Source: Myxococcus terminator_A (GTDB lineage: Bacteria > Myxococcota > Myxococcia > Myxococcales > Myxococcaceae). Taken from it: 64,000 bases of DNA. The number at the start of each line of letters is the position of its first letter. The first letter of the stretch is position 1. Shown one piece after another: positions 1 to 8,690 of the stretch. The DNA lies in the NCBI GenBank assembly GCA_049194865.1, contig JBLZWL010000038.1, positions 1 to 64,000 of the forward strand, in the 5' to 3' direction. The translations under genes were made by a program, and so were the position numbers. The notes under the pieces are model-generated. The model had not been told where the DNA came from. It ran no database searches and saw only the letters and a program-made list of their open reading frames with translations.

Positions 1-1
1 G

Positions 2-352
2 CGCGACGAGGACGTGGCGGCGTGCATGCGCCGTGAGATTCGCGAAGAGGCCGGCATCGAGTGCACGCGCATGGTCCTTCGCGGCACGCTGTCCTGGCCC
101 GGCTTCGGCAAGCACGGAGAGGATTGGCTCGGCTTCGTCTTCCGCATCGACGCCTTCGAGGGCACGCCGCTGGAGCGCAACGCGGAGGGCACGCTGTCCT
201 GGGTGCCGCTCACCGAGCTTCCTGGCCTGCCCATGTGGGACGGAGACCGGCACTTCCTGCCGCTCGTGTTCGATGCGGACCCTCGGCCGTTTCACGGTGT
301 CATGCCGTATTCCGGGGGACGCGCGTTGAGCTGGAATTACACGCGGCTCTGA
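2..352 (+). CDS. Nudix hydrolase, 5' truncated by window edge
   Basis: This is the C-terminal part of a Nudix-family pyrophosphohydrolase; the beginning lies left of the window. The open frame already runs through the first bases, and the visible residues carry the second half of the Nudix box: a Glu seven residues ahead of REIREEAGI, which fits REUxEEXGU, the metal-binding glutamates of the family. About 116 residues remain, ending in a TGA at 350-352. The substrate cannot be told; the shape resembles the 8-oxo-dGTP diphosphatase (MutT/NUDT1) group, but that is only inference. The next gene follows about 150 bp later behind a Fur box, so the two are probably separate transcripts. Confidence 0.8.
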   Translation, partial: RDEDVAACMRREIREEAGIECTRMVLRGTLSWPGFGKHGEDWLGFVFRIDAFEGTPLERNAEGTLSWVPLTELPGLPMWDGDRHFLPLVFDADPRPFHGVMPYSGGRALSWNYTRL

Positions 353-482
353 AACACGAGATGTCTGGGTTTTTGCTCGGGCAGTGCGTGTATTTGCGAG
401 GGTGATGAAACAAATGTCTCAAGGTTGACCTGGCGCGTTGACGAGCCCTGGCTTGTGGGCGTAGTTCTAGGGCTCCTGAACA

Positions 483-497
483 TGAGAATGATTCTCA
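483..497. promoter_or_regulatory. Fur box (perfect 7-1-7 palindrome)
   Basis: TGAGAAT-G-ATTCTCA is a perfect inverted repeat matching the classical 7-1-7 Fur operator (TGATAATnATTATCA) except at the fourth and twelfth positions. It ends 8 bp before the ATG at 506 of the tonB gene, which argues that translation starts downstream of it. Fur with Fe2+ would be expected to block transcription here. Confidence 0.8.
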
Positions 498-505
498 ATT
501 TCGAC

Positions 506-1348
506 ATGGCCTCCGTGGAAAGCGGCCCGCTGGCCGAGCGGAGCGTGGAGTCGTCCGGGCGGTTGTTCCGCCTGGGCGAGTCGTCGGAAGGAGAAGGTCT
601 CTGGGCGCGCTGGAGCTGGGCGCTCGTCACTGCGGTGGTGGTGCACGTGGGCGTGCTCGTGGTGGGGCTGGCCCTGCCCGCGCGCGCGGAGAAGGCCCCG
701 GTGGAGGAGGAGCCGGAGTTGGTGTTCCTGTCCTTCGCGCCTCCGCCTCCCGCGTCGGGAGGTCCGTCCCGTCCCGCCTCGGCCGAGCGCGCTTCTCGGC
801 AGGCCCGCCCGCGCATGACTCGTCCGGTGGTGGCGCCTCGGGCCCTGGTGCCGACGCCGAAGCCCGAGGTCGTCGAGCCCACGCCATCCGAGGAGACTCC
901 CGCCGCTCCCGAGGCTCCGACGAATGAGCCCGAAGCCTCCGCGCAGGCGGCCTCCGAGGACACCTCGGCGCCGAGCGTGCCGGGCGGTGTCGCCGGTGGC
1001 GTGGCGGGTGGCACGCAGGGCGGCATCGTGGGCGCGCCGGGTGGCATGGGCGAGGCGGTGGGCTTGGGGCAGGTGCTGCGGCCTCCGTCCGTCCTGAAGC
1101 AGCTCACGCCGGAGTACCCCCGACGGGCTCGCGTCGACGGCGTCCAGGGGCTCGTCCTGGTCCGCATCATCGTCGGCACCGACGGTGAGGTGGAGACCGA
1201 GCACACGCGGATCATCCGCTCCATTCCCATGCTCGACGCGGCGGCCATCGCGGCCGTCAATCGGTGGCGGTTCTCGCCGGCCATCGGACGCCAGGGCAAG
1301 CCCGTGCGTGTCATCCTCGAGCTTCCCGTCCAGTTCTCCTTGAAGTGA
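506..1348 (+). CDS. tonB: TonB energy transducer
   Basis: Inner-membrane protein that passes proton-motive energy to outer-membrane receptors, here probably the siderophore receptor encoded two genes on. From the ATG at 506 it has 280 residues: a cytoplasmic tail, one membrane helix (about 38-57) with a histidine at 47 as in canonical TonB, a Pro/Ala/Glu-rich periplasmic spacer with a Gly-rich stretch, and a C-terminal TonB domain (about 190-280) with the YPRRAR motif and the W-F-PA pattern of the family. In-frame starts at 425 (TTG) and 482 (ATG) lie upstream of or overlap the Fur box, so I chose 506; no clear ribosome site precedes any of them. No exbB or exbD is nearby. The PepSY gene begins 8 bp after its stop. 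Confidence 0.85.
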   Translation: MASVESGPLAERSVESSGRLFRLGESSEGEGLWARWSWALVTAVVVHVGVLVVGLALPARAEKAPVEEEPELVFLSFAPPPPASGGPSRPASAERASRQARPRMTRPVVAPRALVPTPKPEVVEPTPSEETPAAPEAPTNEPEASAQAASEDTSAPSVPGGVAGGVAGGTQGGIVGAPGGMGEAVGLGQVLRPPSVLKQLTPEYPRRARVDGVQGLVLVRIIVGTDGEVETEHTRIIRSIPMLDAAAIAAVNRWRFSPAIGRQGKPVRVILELPVQFSLK

Positions 1349-1356
1349 AGCAGGCC

Positions 1357-2973
1357 ATGGCCCTCCCGTTACGCAAGACGCTCTTCTGGATTCACCTCGT
1401 CGTGGGTGTCATCGCTGGCCTCGTCGTCGCCATCATGTCGGTGACAGGGGTGGCCATCGCCTTCGAGTCCCAGATGCTCGAGTGGGCGGAGTCGGACGCT
1501 CGCACCGTGCTCGTTCCAGAGGGTGATGCACGGCGGCTGCCAATCGAGGCACTGGTGGCCAGGGTGCGCGAGGCGAAGCCCGAGGCCCAGGTGTCTGGCG
1601 TCACGGTGTATCCGTCCGCGACGGCCGCCGCGCAGGTGGCGTTGGGGCGCAGCGGTGTCGTGTTCGTCAATCCCTACACGGGCGAGGTGCGGGAGGGCGG
1701 GGCGAAGGGGTGGCGCGACTTCTTCCATGTAATGGAGGAGTGGCACCGGTGGCTCGCGACGAGTGGTGACGGACGCCCCGTGGGCAAGGCCATCACGGGT
1801 GCCTCCAACGCGGGCTTCCTCTTCCTGGCGCTGTCGGGGCTCTACCTGTGGTGGCCGCGCAAGTGGACGCTGAAGACGGTGCGCCCGGTGGTGTGGTTCC
1901 GCGGTGGCTTGAAGGGCAAGGCGCGCGACTTCAACTGGCACAACGTCATCGGGCTCTGGAGCATGCCGGTGCTGGTCGTGCTCACGGCGTCGGGCATGGT
2001 CATCTCGTACAAGTGGGCCTCGGACTTCGTCTACACGGTGACGGGAAGCCCGGCGCCCGCGACGCAGGGTCCTCCGGGATCCGCTGGAGTGAAGGTGGCG
2101 CCGCCGGAGGGCGGAGCGCAGCGCAAGGAGCTGGGTGTGCTCCTCGCGACGGTCCAGGAGCAGGTTCCCGATTGGGCGAGCATCACGTATCGACTGCCGT
2201 CGCCGCCCCGAGGCGCTGGTCCGCAGGGCGGGCAGGGCAAGCCGTCCGAGCCGTCGGGTCAGGCGCCTGCCGCGCAGCCCGCGACGACGGGGCAGGGTGA
2301 TGCGGGTCCTCGCGCCGCTGCTCCTGTCGCCGAGGGTGAGCGTCGCCCGGGCGTTGAAGGTGAGCGTCGCGTTGAAGGTGAGCGTCGCGTTGAGGGCGAG
2401 GGCGAGCGTCGTGGCGAGGGCGAGCGTCGTGGCGAGATCGAGCGTCGTGGCGAAGGCGAGCGTCGTGGCGAAGGCGAGCGCCGTGGCGAGGGTGAGCGCC
2501 GTGGCGAGGGTGAGCGCCGTGGCGAAGGCGAGCGTCGTGCTGAGGGCGAGCGTCGTGCTGAGGGCGAACGCCGCGCCGAGGGTTCATCGCGCGGAGGGAA
2601 GGGCGACTCCGATGGCAAGGTCGACGCCGTCACCTTCGCGGTGAAGCAGCAGGATGGCTGGCCGTTGTTCGCGTCCACGCAGTTTTCGGTGGATCCGTTC
2701 TCCGGCGCCGTCGCGAAGCGCGAGGGCTTCGCGGACTTCAACACCGGCCGCAAGCTCAGGACCTGGCTGCGCTTCCTCCACACCGGAGAGGCGCTCGGTT
2801 GGGTGGGCCAGTTCATCGCCGCCCTCGCCTCGTTGGGCGGTGTCTTCCTCGTGTGGACCGGCTTCGCCCTGTCGTGGCGACGCTTCTTCCCGAAGCGCCG
2901 ACCCCAGGCCTCGACGCCTGTGCCCGTCTCACCCGAGCCCGCGTCCGCGAGCTCGTCGGAGACCCCCGCCTAG
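1357..2973 (+). CDS. PepSY-associated membrane protein with charged repeats
   Basis: A 538-residue PepSY_TM-family protein of the kind that accompanies siderophore receptors; some relatives reduce ferric siderophores, but this is not proven for the group. I see four membrane helices (about 8-36, 149-170, 202-224, 486-510) and histidines in the family's characteristic places: WIH near the N-terminus, EWHRW near 125, NWHN near 192, LHTGE near 475. Between helices 3 and 4 a large periplasmic loop contains 13 tandem ERR units (residues about 326-408), which is unusual for the family. The ATG at 1357 lies 8 bp behind tonB and is preferred over an upstream in-frame GTG inside tonB. It probably shares the tonB transcript and Fur control. 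Confidence 0.85.
   Translation: MALPLRKTLFWIHLVVGVIAGLVVAIMSVTGVAIAFESQMLEWAESDARTVLVPEGDARRLPIEALVARVREAKPEAQVSGVTVYPSATAAAQVALGRSGVVFVNPYTGEVREGGAKGWRDFFHVMEEWHRWLATSGDGRPVGKAITGASNAGFLFLALSGLYLWWPRKWTLKTVRPVVWFRGGLKGKARDFNWHNVIGLWSMPVLVVLTASGMVISYKWASDFVYTVTGSPAPATQGPPGSAGVKVAPPEGGAQRKELGVLLATVQEQVPDWASITYRLPSPPRGAGPQGGQGKPSEPSGQAPAAQPATTGQGDAGPRAAAPVAEGERRPGVEGERRVEGERRVEGEGERRGEGERRGEIERRGEGERRGEGERRGEGERRGEGERRGEGERRAEGERRAEGERRAEGSSRGGKGDSDGKVDAVTFAVKQQDGWPLFASTQFSVDPFSGAVAKREGFADFNTGRKLRTWLRFLHTGEALGWVGQFIAALASLGGVFLVWTGFALSWRRFFPKRRPQASTPVPVSPEPASASSSETPA
2332..2580 (+). repeat. In-frame 18-bp minisatellite encoding GEGERR units
   Basis: Tandem units of mostly 18 bp, with a few irregular ones at the left end, encode (G/V/A)-E-(G/I)-E-R-R; 13 ERR copies can be counted. 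All units stay in frame with the PepSY gene, and the third codon positions vary (cgt/cgc, gag/gaa), so the repeat is not brand new. The encoded loop is densely charged with alternating Glu and Arg. Confidence 0.9.
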
Positions 2974-3036
2974 GACACGTCGACACGGGCGGGCGATGTC
3001 CCCGCGACGCCTTCGAGGCGTCTCTCAGCTGATTCT

Positions 3037-3055
3037 GAAAATCGTAGTCATTCGC
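3037..3055. promoter_or_regulatory. Fur-box-like site upstream of the receptor gene
   Basis: The 19-mer GAAAATCGTAGTCATTCGC agrees with the 19-bp E. coli Fur consensus at 13 positions by my count. It lies 47 bp upstream of the receptor ATG, in the only sizeable gap of the locus, so the receptor and PiuC genes may have their own iron-repressed promoter. It is weaker than the palindrome at 483. Confidence 0.55.
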
Positions 3056-3102
3056 AATTTACCTGGAACGGGCCCTTCGGGACCGCGGAGTGGGAGAGAG
3101 TC

Positions 3103-5409
3103 ATGTCGTTCATCAAGTCACGCAGCCCTGGAATCCGGACGAGCGCGGGTCACACCGGTGGAATTCGTTCCGCGCTGAGGCCGTGGGGTCCCGCCATGGG
3201 CCTCGCGTCGGCGCTGGCGGCCGGTGGGGCGGTGGCGCAGGAGCAGGCGCAGCAGGTGCCGGTGGCCGAGCAGTCCCCGTCGGCGCAGGTGGAGGGTGCG
3301 CCCGTCGCCGCTCCCGTGGAGCCCCAGGCCACCCCGGAGACGCAGGGCACCGAGGGTCAGTTCACCCTGCCCACCGTGCAGGTGCAGGGCGAGTCCGAGG
3401 GCTATCAGGTCCGTGAGAGCTCGCTGCCCCGCGTCCAGCGCGCTCTGGTGAACACGCCGCAGTCCGTGACGGTGGTTCCCGAGGAGGTGCTCGAGGAGCA
3501 GCAGGCCACCACGGTGCGGGATGCGCTGCGCAACGTCTCCGGCATCACCATGAGCGCGGGCGAAGGTGGCCGTCAGGGTGACGCCTTCATCCTGCGTGGC
3601 TTCTCCGCGCAGAACGACGTGTCCCGCGACGGCGCGCGAGACCTGGGCTGGTTCACCCGCGACACGTTCAACCTGGAGGGCGTGGAGGCGTACTTCGGTC
3701 CGTCCTCCGTGCTCTTCGGCCGTGGCTCCACGGGCGGCGCCATCAACCTGGTGACGAAGAAGCCCAAGCGGACGTCGTTCCAGGAAGTCGCCCTGAGCGG
3801 CGGCACCGCGCCGTCGGGCCGCGTCGAAGCGGACCTCAACGAGGCGGTGTCGGAGAACTTCCAGGCGCGCCTCAACCTCATGGGCCAGCTGGCCTCCACG
3901 GCGGGCCGCGACGTGGTGAAGGACAACCGGTTGGGCCTGGCGCCCTCGCTGCGCTTCAAGGTGGCGGAGCAGACCACGCTGGAGCTCGACTACCTCTTCC
4001 AGCGCGAGGACGGCCTGCCTGACTACGGCGTGCCCTACTTCAACGGCAAGCCCGTCACGGAGACGCTAGATGTCCCGCGCGGCAATTTCTACGGCGTGAA
4101 GGCGGACGCCGAGCGCGTGGATGCCCACGTCGCCACGGCGCGTATCACCCAGGGCCTGGGCGAGCAGCTCCAGTTCACCAACACCCTGCGCTTCGGCCGC
4201 GTGGACCGCTTCGCCAGTCCCACCGCGCCGCGCGGGCTCACCCCGGCGGGCGCGCCGACCACCATCGGCCGGCAGCGCTTCCAGACGGAGACCGACAACT
4301 CCGTCGTCTCCAACCAGGCCACCGTGGGCGGCGAGGTGGAGACGGGCTTCATCAAGCACACCGCGAACGCGGGCGTGGAGCTGTCGTGGGAGAAGCGCGG
4401 CCAGTCCCGTGACAACCTCAACGCGGTGGGGCTGCCTGGCGGCCCCAACATCCCCGCGGACCTGTTCAACCCGGACGCGGAGCCGGACCTGTCCGCGGTG
4501 TCGCCGGTGTTCTCCGGCTCCAACGTGAGCATCCAGCGGACGCTCGGCCTCTTCGCCGCGGACCAGGTGCAGCTCGGTCAGTACCTGGAGCTGGTGGGCT
4601 CGCTGCGCTGGGACGTCTTCAACACCGACTACTCCACCACGGGCAACACCGGCGCCAAGACGCGGCTGCGCAAGAGCGACCACCTCTTCAACTGGCGTGC
4701 GGGTGTCGTCCTGCACCCGACGGAGAAGGTGAGCGTCTACGGCATGTATGGCACCTCCTCCAGCCCCTCCGCGGAGCTGGGCTCGGTGTCCGCGGACACC
4801 GTGAGCCTGGACCCGGAGAAGAACGCCATCCTGGAGGCGGGCGCGAAGGCGGACCTGTTCGACGGCCGGCTCGGGCTGACGGGCGCGGTGTTCCGAATCA
4901 CCAAGACGGACGCGCGCGTGCCCAACACGGACCCGGAGGGGCCGCCGCAGGTGCTCGAGGGTGAGCAGCGCGTGCAGGGCTTCAACGTGGGCATCGCCGG
5001 CACCATCGTCGAGCGCTGGAAGGTGCTCGCCAACTACACCCTGATGGACTCCGCCATCCTGGAGCACACCAACGCGTTCCTCGTGGGCCAGCGGCTGCCC
5101 AACACGCCGCGCCACAGCCTCTCGCTGTGGACGACGTACTCTCCGCTGAAGGACTTCACCGTGGGCGGCGGCGCCGTCTACCAGGACGTGACGAGCGTCA
5201 GCAATCCGGCGGCTGCCACCACGGCCACCAGCTACGTGCCGAACTTCTGGCGCTTCGATGCCTTCGCCAGCTACGCGTTCGGAAAGGCACAGGTCCAGCT
5301 CAACGTCTACAACCTCACCGACACGCTGTACTACGACCAGTACTACGGGGGTCACGCCGTCCCCGCGGATGGCGTGTCCGCGCTGCTGACGGCGCGCTAC
5401 CGCTTCTAG
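3103..5409 (+). CDS. TonB-dependent siderophore receptor
   Basis: Outer-membrane beta-barrel that imports ferric siderophores with TonB energy. The 768 residues begin with a basic leader and an Ala-rich signal region ending around AVAQ (about 46), then a linker with a possible TonB box (TVQVQG, about 89-94), a plug domain (about 108-225: the NTPQSVTVVP start, VRDALRNVSGI, RGFSAQND and GPSSVLFGRG motifs are typical of the siderophore class, TIGR01783-like), and a barrel ending in the C-terminal Phe (RYRF) needed for BAM insertion. GGGAGAGAG precedes the ATG. The plug sequence resembles ferrichrome/pyoverdine-type receptors, but the ligand cannot be predicted. The PiuC gene follows after 16 bp. 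Confidence 0.9.
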   Translation: MSFIKSRSPGIRTSAGHTGGIRSALRPWGPAMGLASALAAGGAVAQEQAQQVPVAEQSPSAQVEGAPVAAPVEPQATPETQGTEGQFTLPTVQVQGESEGYQVRESSLPRVQRALVNTPQSVTVVPEEVLEEQQATTVRDALRNVSGITMSAGEGGRQGDAFILRGFSAQNDVSRDGARDLGWFTRDTFNLEGVEAYFGPSSVLFGRGSTGGAINLVTKKPKRTSFQEVALSGGTAPSGRVEADLNEAVSENFQARLNLMGQLASTAGRDVVKDNRLGLAPSLRFKVAEQTTLELDYLFQREDGLPDYGVPYFNGKPVTETLDVPRGNFYGVKADAERVDAHVATARITQGLGEQLQFTNTLRFGRVDRFASPTAPRGLTPAGAPTTIGRQRFQTETDNSVVSNQATVGGEVETGFIKHTANAGVELSWEKRGQSRDNLNAVGLPGGPNIPADLFNPDAEPDLSAVSPVFSGSNVSIQRTLGLFAADQVQLGQYLELVGSLRWDVFNTDYSTTGNTGAKTRLRKSDHLFNWRAGVVLHPTEKVSVYGMYGTSSSPSAELGSVSADTVSLDPEKNAILEAGAKADLFDGRLGLTGAVFRITKTDARVPNTDPEGPPQVLEGEQRVQGFNVGIAGTIVERWKVLANYTLMDSAILEHTNAFLVGQRLPNTPRHSLSLWTTYSPLKDFTVGGGAVYQDVTSVSNPAAATTATSYVPNFWRFDAFASYAFGKAQVQLNVYNLTDTLYYDQYYGGHAVPADGVSALLTARYRF

Positions 5410-5425
5410 CGAAAGGCTCGCGGTC

Positions 5426-6106
5426 ATGATGTTGCACATTCCCAATGTCCTGACCGCCGCCGAGGTGGCTCGCTGCCGCGCGGTGATGGAGCAGGCGGAC
5501 TGGACGGACGGCAAGGTGACCGCCGGCCACCAGTCCGTCCAGGTGAAGAAGAACCTCCAGCTCCCCGAGGGCGGCGCCGCCGCGCGGGAGCTGGGGGAGC
5601 TGGTCCTGGCGGGGCTGGAGCGCAGTCCGCTCTTCATCTCCGCCGCGCTCCCGCAGCGCGTGTTTCCTCCGCTGTTCAACCGCTACGACACGAGCATGTC
5701 CTTCGGCTCGCACGTGGACGGCGCCATCCGCTTCATGCCCGGGACGGGGCAGCGCGTGCGCACCGACGTGTCCGCGACGCTCTTCCTCTCCGAGCCGGAC
5801 AGCTATGACGGCGGAGAGCTGGTGGTCGAGGACACGTACGGCCACCACGCGGTGAAGTTGCCGGCGGGGGACCTCATCCTCTATCCGTCCACGAGCCTGC
5901 ACCACGTCACCCCGGTGACGCGGGGCGCGCGGCTGGCTTCGTTCTTCTGGATTCAGAGCATGGTGCGCGACGTGTCCCAGCGCGCCCTGCTGTTTGATTT
6001 GGACACCGCCATCATGCAGCTCAACCAGGAGGTGCCCAAGAGCGCCTCACTGGTCATGCTGACGGGCGTGTACCACAACCTGCTCCGCCAGTGGGCGGAG
6101 CCCTGA
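5426..6106 (+). CDS. piuC: Fe2+/2-oxoglutarate-dependent dioxygenase, PiuC/YbiX type
   Basis: A 226-residue PKHD-type hydroxylase, the normal length for PiuC/YbiX. The non-haem iron ligands are visible as H96-x-D98 (SHVDG) and H159 in SLHHVTPVTRG, with R168 as the likely 2-oxoglutarate-binding arginine. In other bacteria this gene travels with Fur-regulated receptors (piuA-piuC), as here; its substrate is not well established. It lies 16 bp behind the receptor gene and is probably cotranscribed. It ends 6 bp from the convergent helicase gene, so transcription termination must occur inside or at the very end of the genes. Confidence 0.9.
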   Translation: MMLHIPNVLTAAEVARCRAVMEQADWTDGKVTAGHQSVQVKKNLQLPEGGAAARELGELVLAGLERSPLFISAALPQRVFPPLFNRYDTSMSFGSHVDGAIRFMPGTGQRVRTDVSATLFLSEPDSYDGGELVVEDTYGHHAVKLPAGDLILYPSTSLHHVTPVTRGARLASFFWIQSMVRDVSQRALLFDLDTAIMQLNQEVPKSASLVMLTGVYHNLLRQWAEP

Positions 6107-6112
6107 CGTCCC

Positions 6113-7897
6113 TCAGTTGCCGCGGTCCTTGCGGACCACCACCTTGCGACCGCGAATCGTCGCCGCCTTCAGCGCGGCGATGACACGGTTGGCATCCGGC
6201 TCCGGGACTTCCACGAGCGAGAACGCGTCGGCGATCTGGATGGCGCCGATCTGCGACGACTCCAGGCCCGCCTCTCCGGCGATGGCGCCCACCAGGTCCG
6301 CGGGACGCATGCCGGCCTGACGGCCCGCGCCAATCCACAGCCGGGTGGTGTCCCACGACGGAGGGCCGGCGGGGCGCTTCGGCGGGCCCCGCTCCGAGCG
6401 GGCAGGACGTCCTCCCGGCCCGGCCGAGGGGCCACTGGACCGGGACGTCCGCTCCGACGAGGGCGCGCTGGCGGGAATCTCGTCCTCTTCCTTCGCGCGT
6501 CCTTCATCCTGCGAGTCCTGGAGCAGCTTCACGGCGGCCGCGGCGATGTCGAGCGGCTCGAACTCGCCGGCCAGGTCCTCCACGATGCTGCGCAGCGACT
6601 CCAGTCCGCCGGCCACCAGCGTCTCGCGCAGCGTGGCGCGCATCAGCTCCTGGCGCCGGGCCCGGAGGTCCGCCACGGTGGGGATGGTGGACACGGTGAT
6701 GCGCTGGCCGGTGACCTTCTCGATGTTGCGCAAGAGCCGGCTCTCGCGTGCTTCGACCAGGGTGATGGCCACGCCCTCGCGTCCCGCGCGGCCCGTGCGG
6801 CCGATGCGGTGCACGTACGCCTCCGGGGCGTTGGGCACATCGAAGTTCACGACGTGGGACAGACGGGGGATGTCCAGGCCGCGCGCCGCGACGTCGGTGG
6901 CGACGAGCAGGTCGGTGCCGTGGGACTTGAGCTGCTTGATGACGCGATCCCGCTGCTCCTGCGTCATGCCGCCATGGAGCGCGTGCGCGCGCCAGCCCCG
7001 GCCGTTGAGGGAGACGGTGAGGTCATCCACCTCCGTGCGGGTGCGGCAGAAGATGATGGCGGCGGTGGGGGACTCCACGTCGAGCAGCCGGCCCAGCGCG
7101 GCGATCTTGAACGAGCGCGGGACGACGTAGGCGGTCTGCCGGATGCGGGGCAGCTCACCCGGCTCCACCTTCTCCTTGGCGATGCGCACGCGCACCGGCT
7201 CGTGCAGGTGGCGCTCGGCGATGCTGGCGATGCGCGGAGGCAGGGTGGCGGAGAAGAGGGCGGTCTGCCGGTTCTCGGGCGTCCCGGAGAGGATGGCCTC
7301 CAGGTCGTCGGCGAAGCCCATGTCGAGCATCTCGTCGGCCTCGTCGAGCACGACGGTGCGGACGTTCTCGAGCTGGAGCGTGCCTCGGCGCAGGTGGTCC
7401 AGGGCGCGGCCCGGGGTGGCGACGACGACGTCCACGCCGCGCTTGAGCACGCGCAGCTGCTGGCCGATGACCTGGCCGCCGTAGAGGGGCAGGACGGTGG
7501 CGCCGAGCTTCTGGCCGTAGCGGTGGATGGCCTCGGACACCTGCATGGCCAGCTCGCGCGTGGGGACGAGCACCAGGGCGGAGGTGTTGTGGGGGCCCGC
7601 CTCACCCGGAGTCAGGTGGTGGAGGAGGGGGAGGGCGAAGGCCGCCGTCTTGCCGGTGCCGGTGGCGGCGATACCGAGCAGGTCCTTCCCGGCGAGAAGG
7701 GGGGGAAGGGCGGCCTGCTGAATGGGCGTGGGCTCCTCGTATCCGAGGGCACTGAGCGCCTCCACGAGCTGGGGCTTGAGGCCCAGGGATTCGAAGGAAA
7801 CATCGGGGGGCGAGGACGGCGGTGCGGAAGTCACGTCGGGGCTTGTACCACCGGCTTCCACCCTCGTGGCTCTAAGAATCACCGTTCTGTCCCACAT
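6113..7897 (-). CDS. DEAD-box RNA helicase with DbpA-like RNA-binding domain
   Basis: ATP-dependent RNA helicase of the DeaD/CsdA-DbpA group, likely acting in ribosome assembly or cold-shock RNA remodelling. In order: Q motif (F and GYEEPTPIQ, about 35-60), Walker A ATGTGKT (about 77), PTRELA, the DEAD box in VLDEADEMLD (about 184), SAT (about 218), and HRIGRTGR (about 365). A charged Pro/Ser-rich linker follows, and the last 75 residues form a DbpA_RBD-like domain (RLWIGAGRQ to VVVRKD). The true start is uncertain: homology begins near residue 33, and GTG codons at 7861 or 7834 would give a shorter N-terminus. The gene is monocistronic and converges with piuC. Confidence 0.93.
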   Translation of the reverse strand: MWDRTVILRATRVEAGGTSPDVTSAPPSSPPDVSFESLGLKPQLVEALSALGYEEPTPIQQAALPPLLAGKDLLGIAATGTGKTAAFALPLLHHLTPGEAGPHNTSALVLVPTRELAMQVSEAIHRYGQKLGATVLPLYGGQVIGQQLRVLKRGVDVVVATPGRALDHLRRGTLQLENVRTVVLDEADEMLDMGFADDLEAILSGTPENRQTALFSATLPPRIASIAERHLHEPVRVRIAKEKVEPGELPRIRQTAYVVPRSFKIAALGRLLDVESPTAAIIFCRTRTEVDDLTVSLNGRGWRAHALHGGMTQEQRDRVIKQLKSHGTDLLVATDVAARGLDIPRLSHVVNFDVPNAPEAYVHRIGRTGRAGREGVAITLVEARESRLLRNIEKVTGQRITVSTIPTVADLRARRQELMRATLRETLVAGGLESLRSIVEDLAGEFEPLDIAAAAVKLLQDSQDEGRAKEEDEIPASAPSSERTSRSSGPSAGPGGRPARSERGPPKRPAGPPSWDTTRLWIGAGRQAGMRPADLVGAIAGEAGLESSQIGAIQIADAFSLVEVPEPDANRVIAALKAATIRGRKVVVRKDRGN

Positions 7898-8122
7898 CTA
7901 TCGCGGCCCTGGTGGGCGCTGGTGGGCAAAAAGCCCGTGTTCCGAGGGTCCGTGAGGGGCCGAGGCGACAGAAAGACCCGATGGGGCAGGCTTCTTCGTC
8001 CGGAAGGAGTGTCCGGAGAAGCGCATCGTCGGAGCTGAGCGGCGCCAACTCGCGGGGGGCGGATTCGCGAGGAGCGGCACTTGGATTGCGGTCTACGATG
8101 ATCGAATCCCTTGGGGAGACAC

Positions 8123-8683
8123 ATGCGCGCCACTCTCACCCTCACGCTCCTGCTCGCTGCATGCGCGAGCACCACGCAACCTCCTGGCGGAGAGTCGCGC
8201 AAGGTGCTCCAGCGCCCCGCGGGCGTCATCGCGCCTCCGCAAGCACCATCTTCTCCCCACCGTAACTGGGGGGCCGCACAGGCCAGCCGGTCCACCAAGG
8301 CAATGGTGTTCAACTGGTACCCGCCAGAACCCTTGCCATCCCAACGTGAGGCCGAACGGCGCTATGCGCTCTGGCGAAATCGGCCGCATGAGCGGCACCA
8401 CATATTCCCCCAAGCTCAAGAGGCGTAGTTTCGGTCCAAAGGCATCGCCGTGCATGACTGGACCGTTATCATCGACGTGACCCATCACCGGGCCTTGCAC
8501 AAGGACGGAGACGGGGGCCCGTGGAATACCGAGTGGCTTGAGTGGCGCCGCAGGACGGCGGGCCGCGCCACCAAGGCGGAGCACTTCGATTTCGCTCGCG
8601 AGCTGATACGCAAGTACAACGTGTTTGGTATCCCGGTGACGTACTATCAACACCTCTACCTCCCGCCTCTCCCGCCCCCGTGA
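8123..8683 (+). pseudogene. SitA-like lipoprotein toxin interrupted by an amber codon
   Basis: The ATG at 8123 follows GGGGAGA and begins a lipoprotein signal with lipobox LAAC. The frame then runs through a conserved RHHIFPQ nuclease-like motif, meets TAG at 8426-8428 (codon 102), and continues in the same frame with the rest of the domain (FRSKGI, VHDWTV, THHRALH, a GPWN motif and FGIPVTYY) to the stop at 8681-8683. As I recall the family (M. xanthus paralogous lipoproteins TIGR02269, which include SitA-type toxins passed by outer-membrane exchange), a Trp stands before the Phe, so TGG to TAG is the simplest explanation. No frameshift is involved. It could be a recent loss or a read-through gene. 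The intact partner starts 7 bp downstream. Confidence 0.75.
8426..8428 (+). other. In-frame TAG inside the toxin domain
   Basis: This amber codon separates the RHHIFPQ motif from the C-terminal two fifths of the domain. Reading resumes without a shift on both sides, and the following base is T. A GTG at 8450 could restart translation, but the product would lack both signal peptide and HH motif. Confidence 0.85.
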
Positions 8684-8690
8684 GGACGTC

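Noticed and set aside
2332..2580. CRISPR-like tandem repeat
   Set aside because: Units are contiguous without spacers and translate in frame within the PepSY gene.
4066..5679. 537-codon open frame antisense to the receptor and PiuC genes
   Set aside because: Crosses two unrelated genes and has only biased composition.
8450..8683. Separate small gene starting at GTG 8450
   Set aside because: It lacks a ribosome site and begins inside the conserved toxin domain, in the same frame as the interrupted upstream part.
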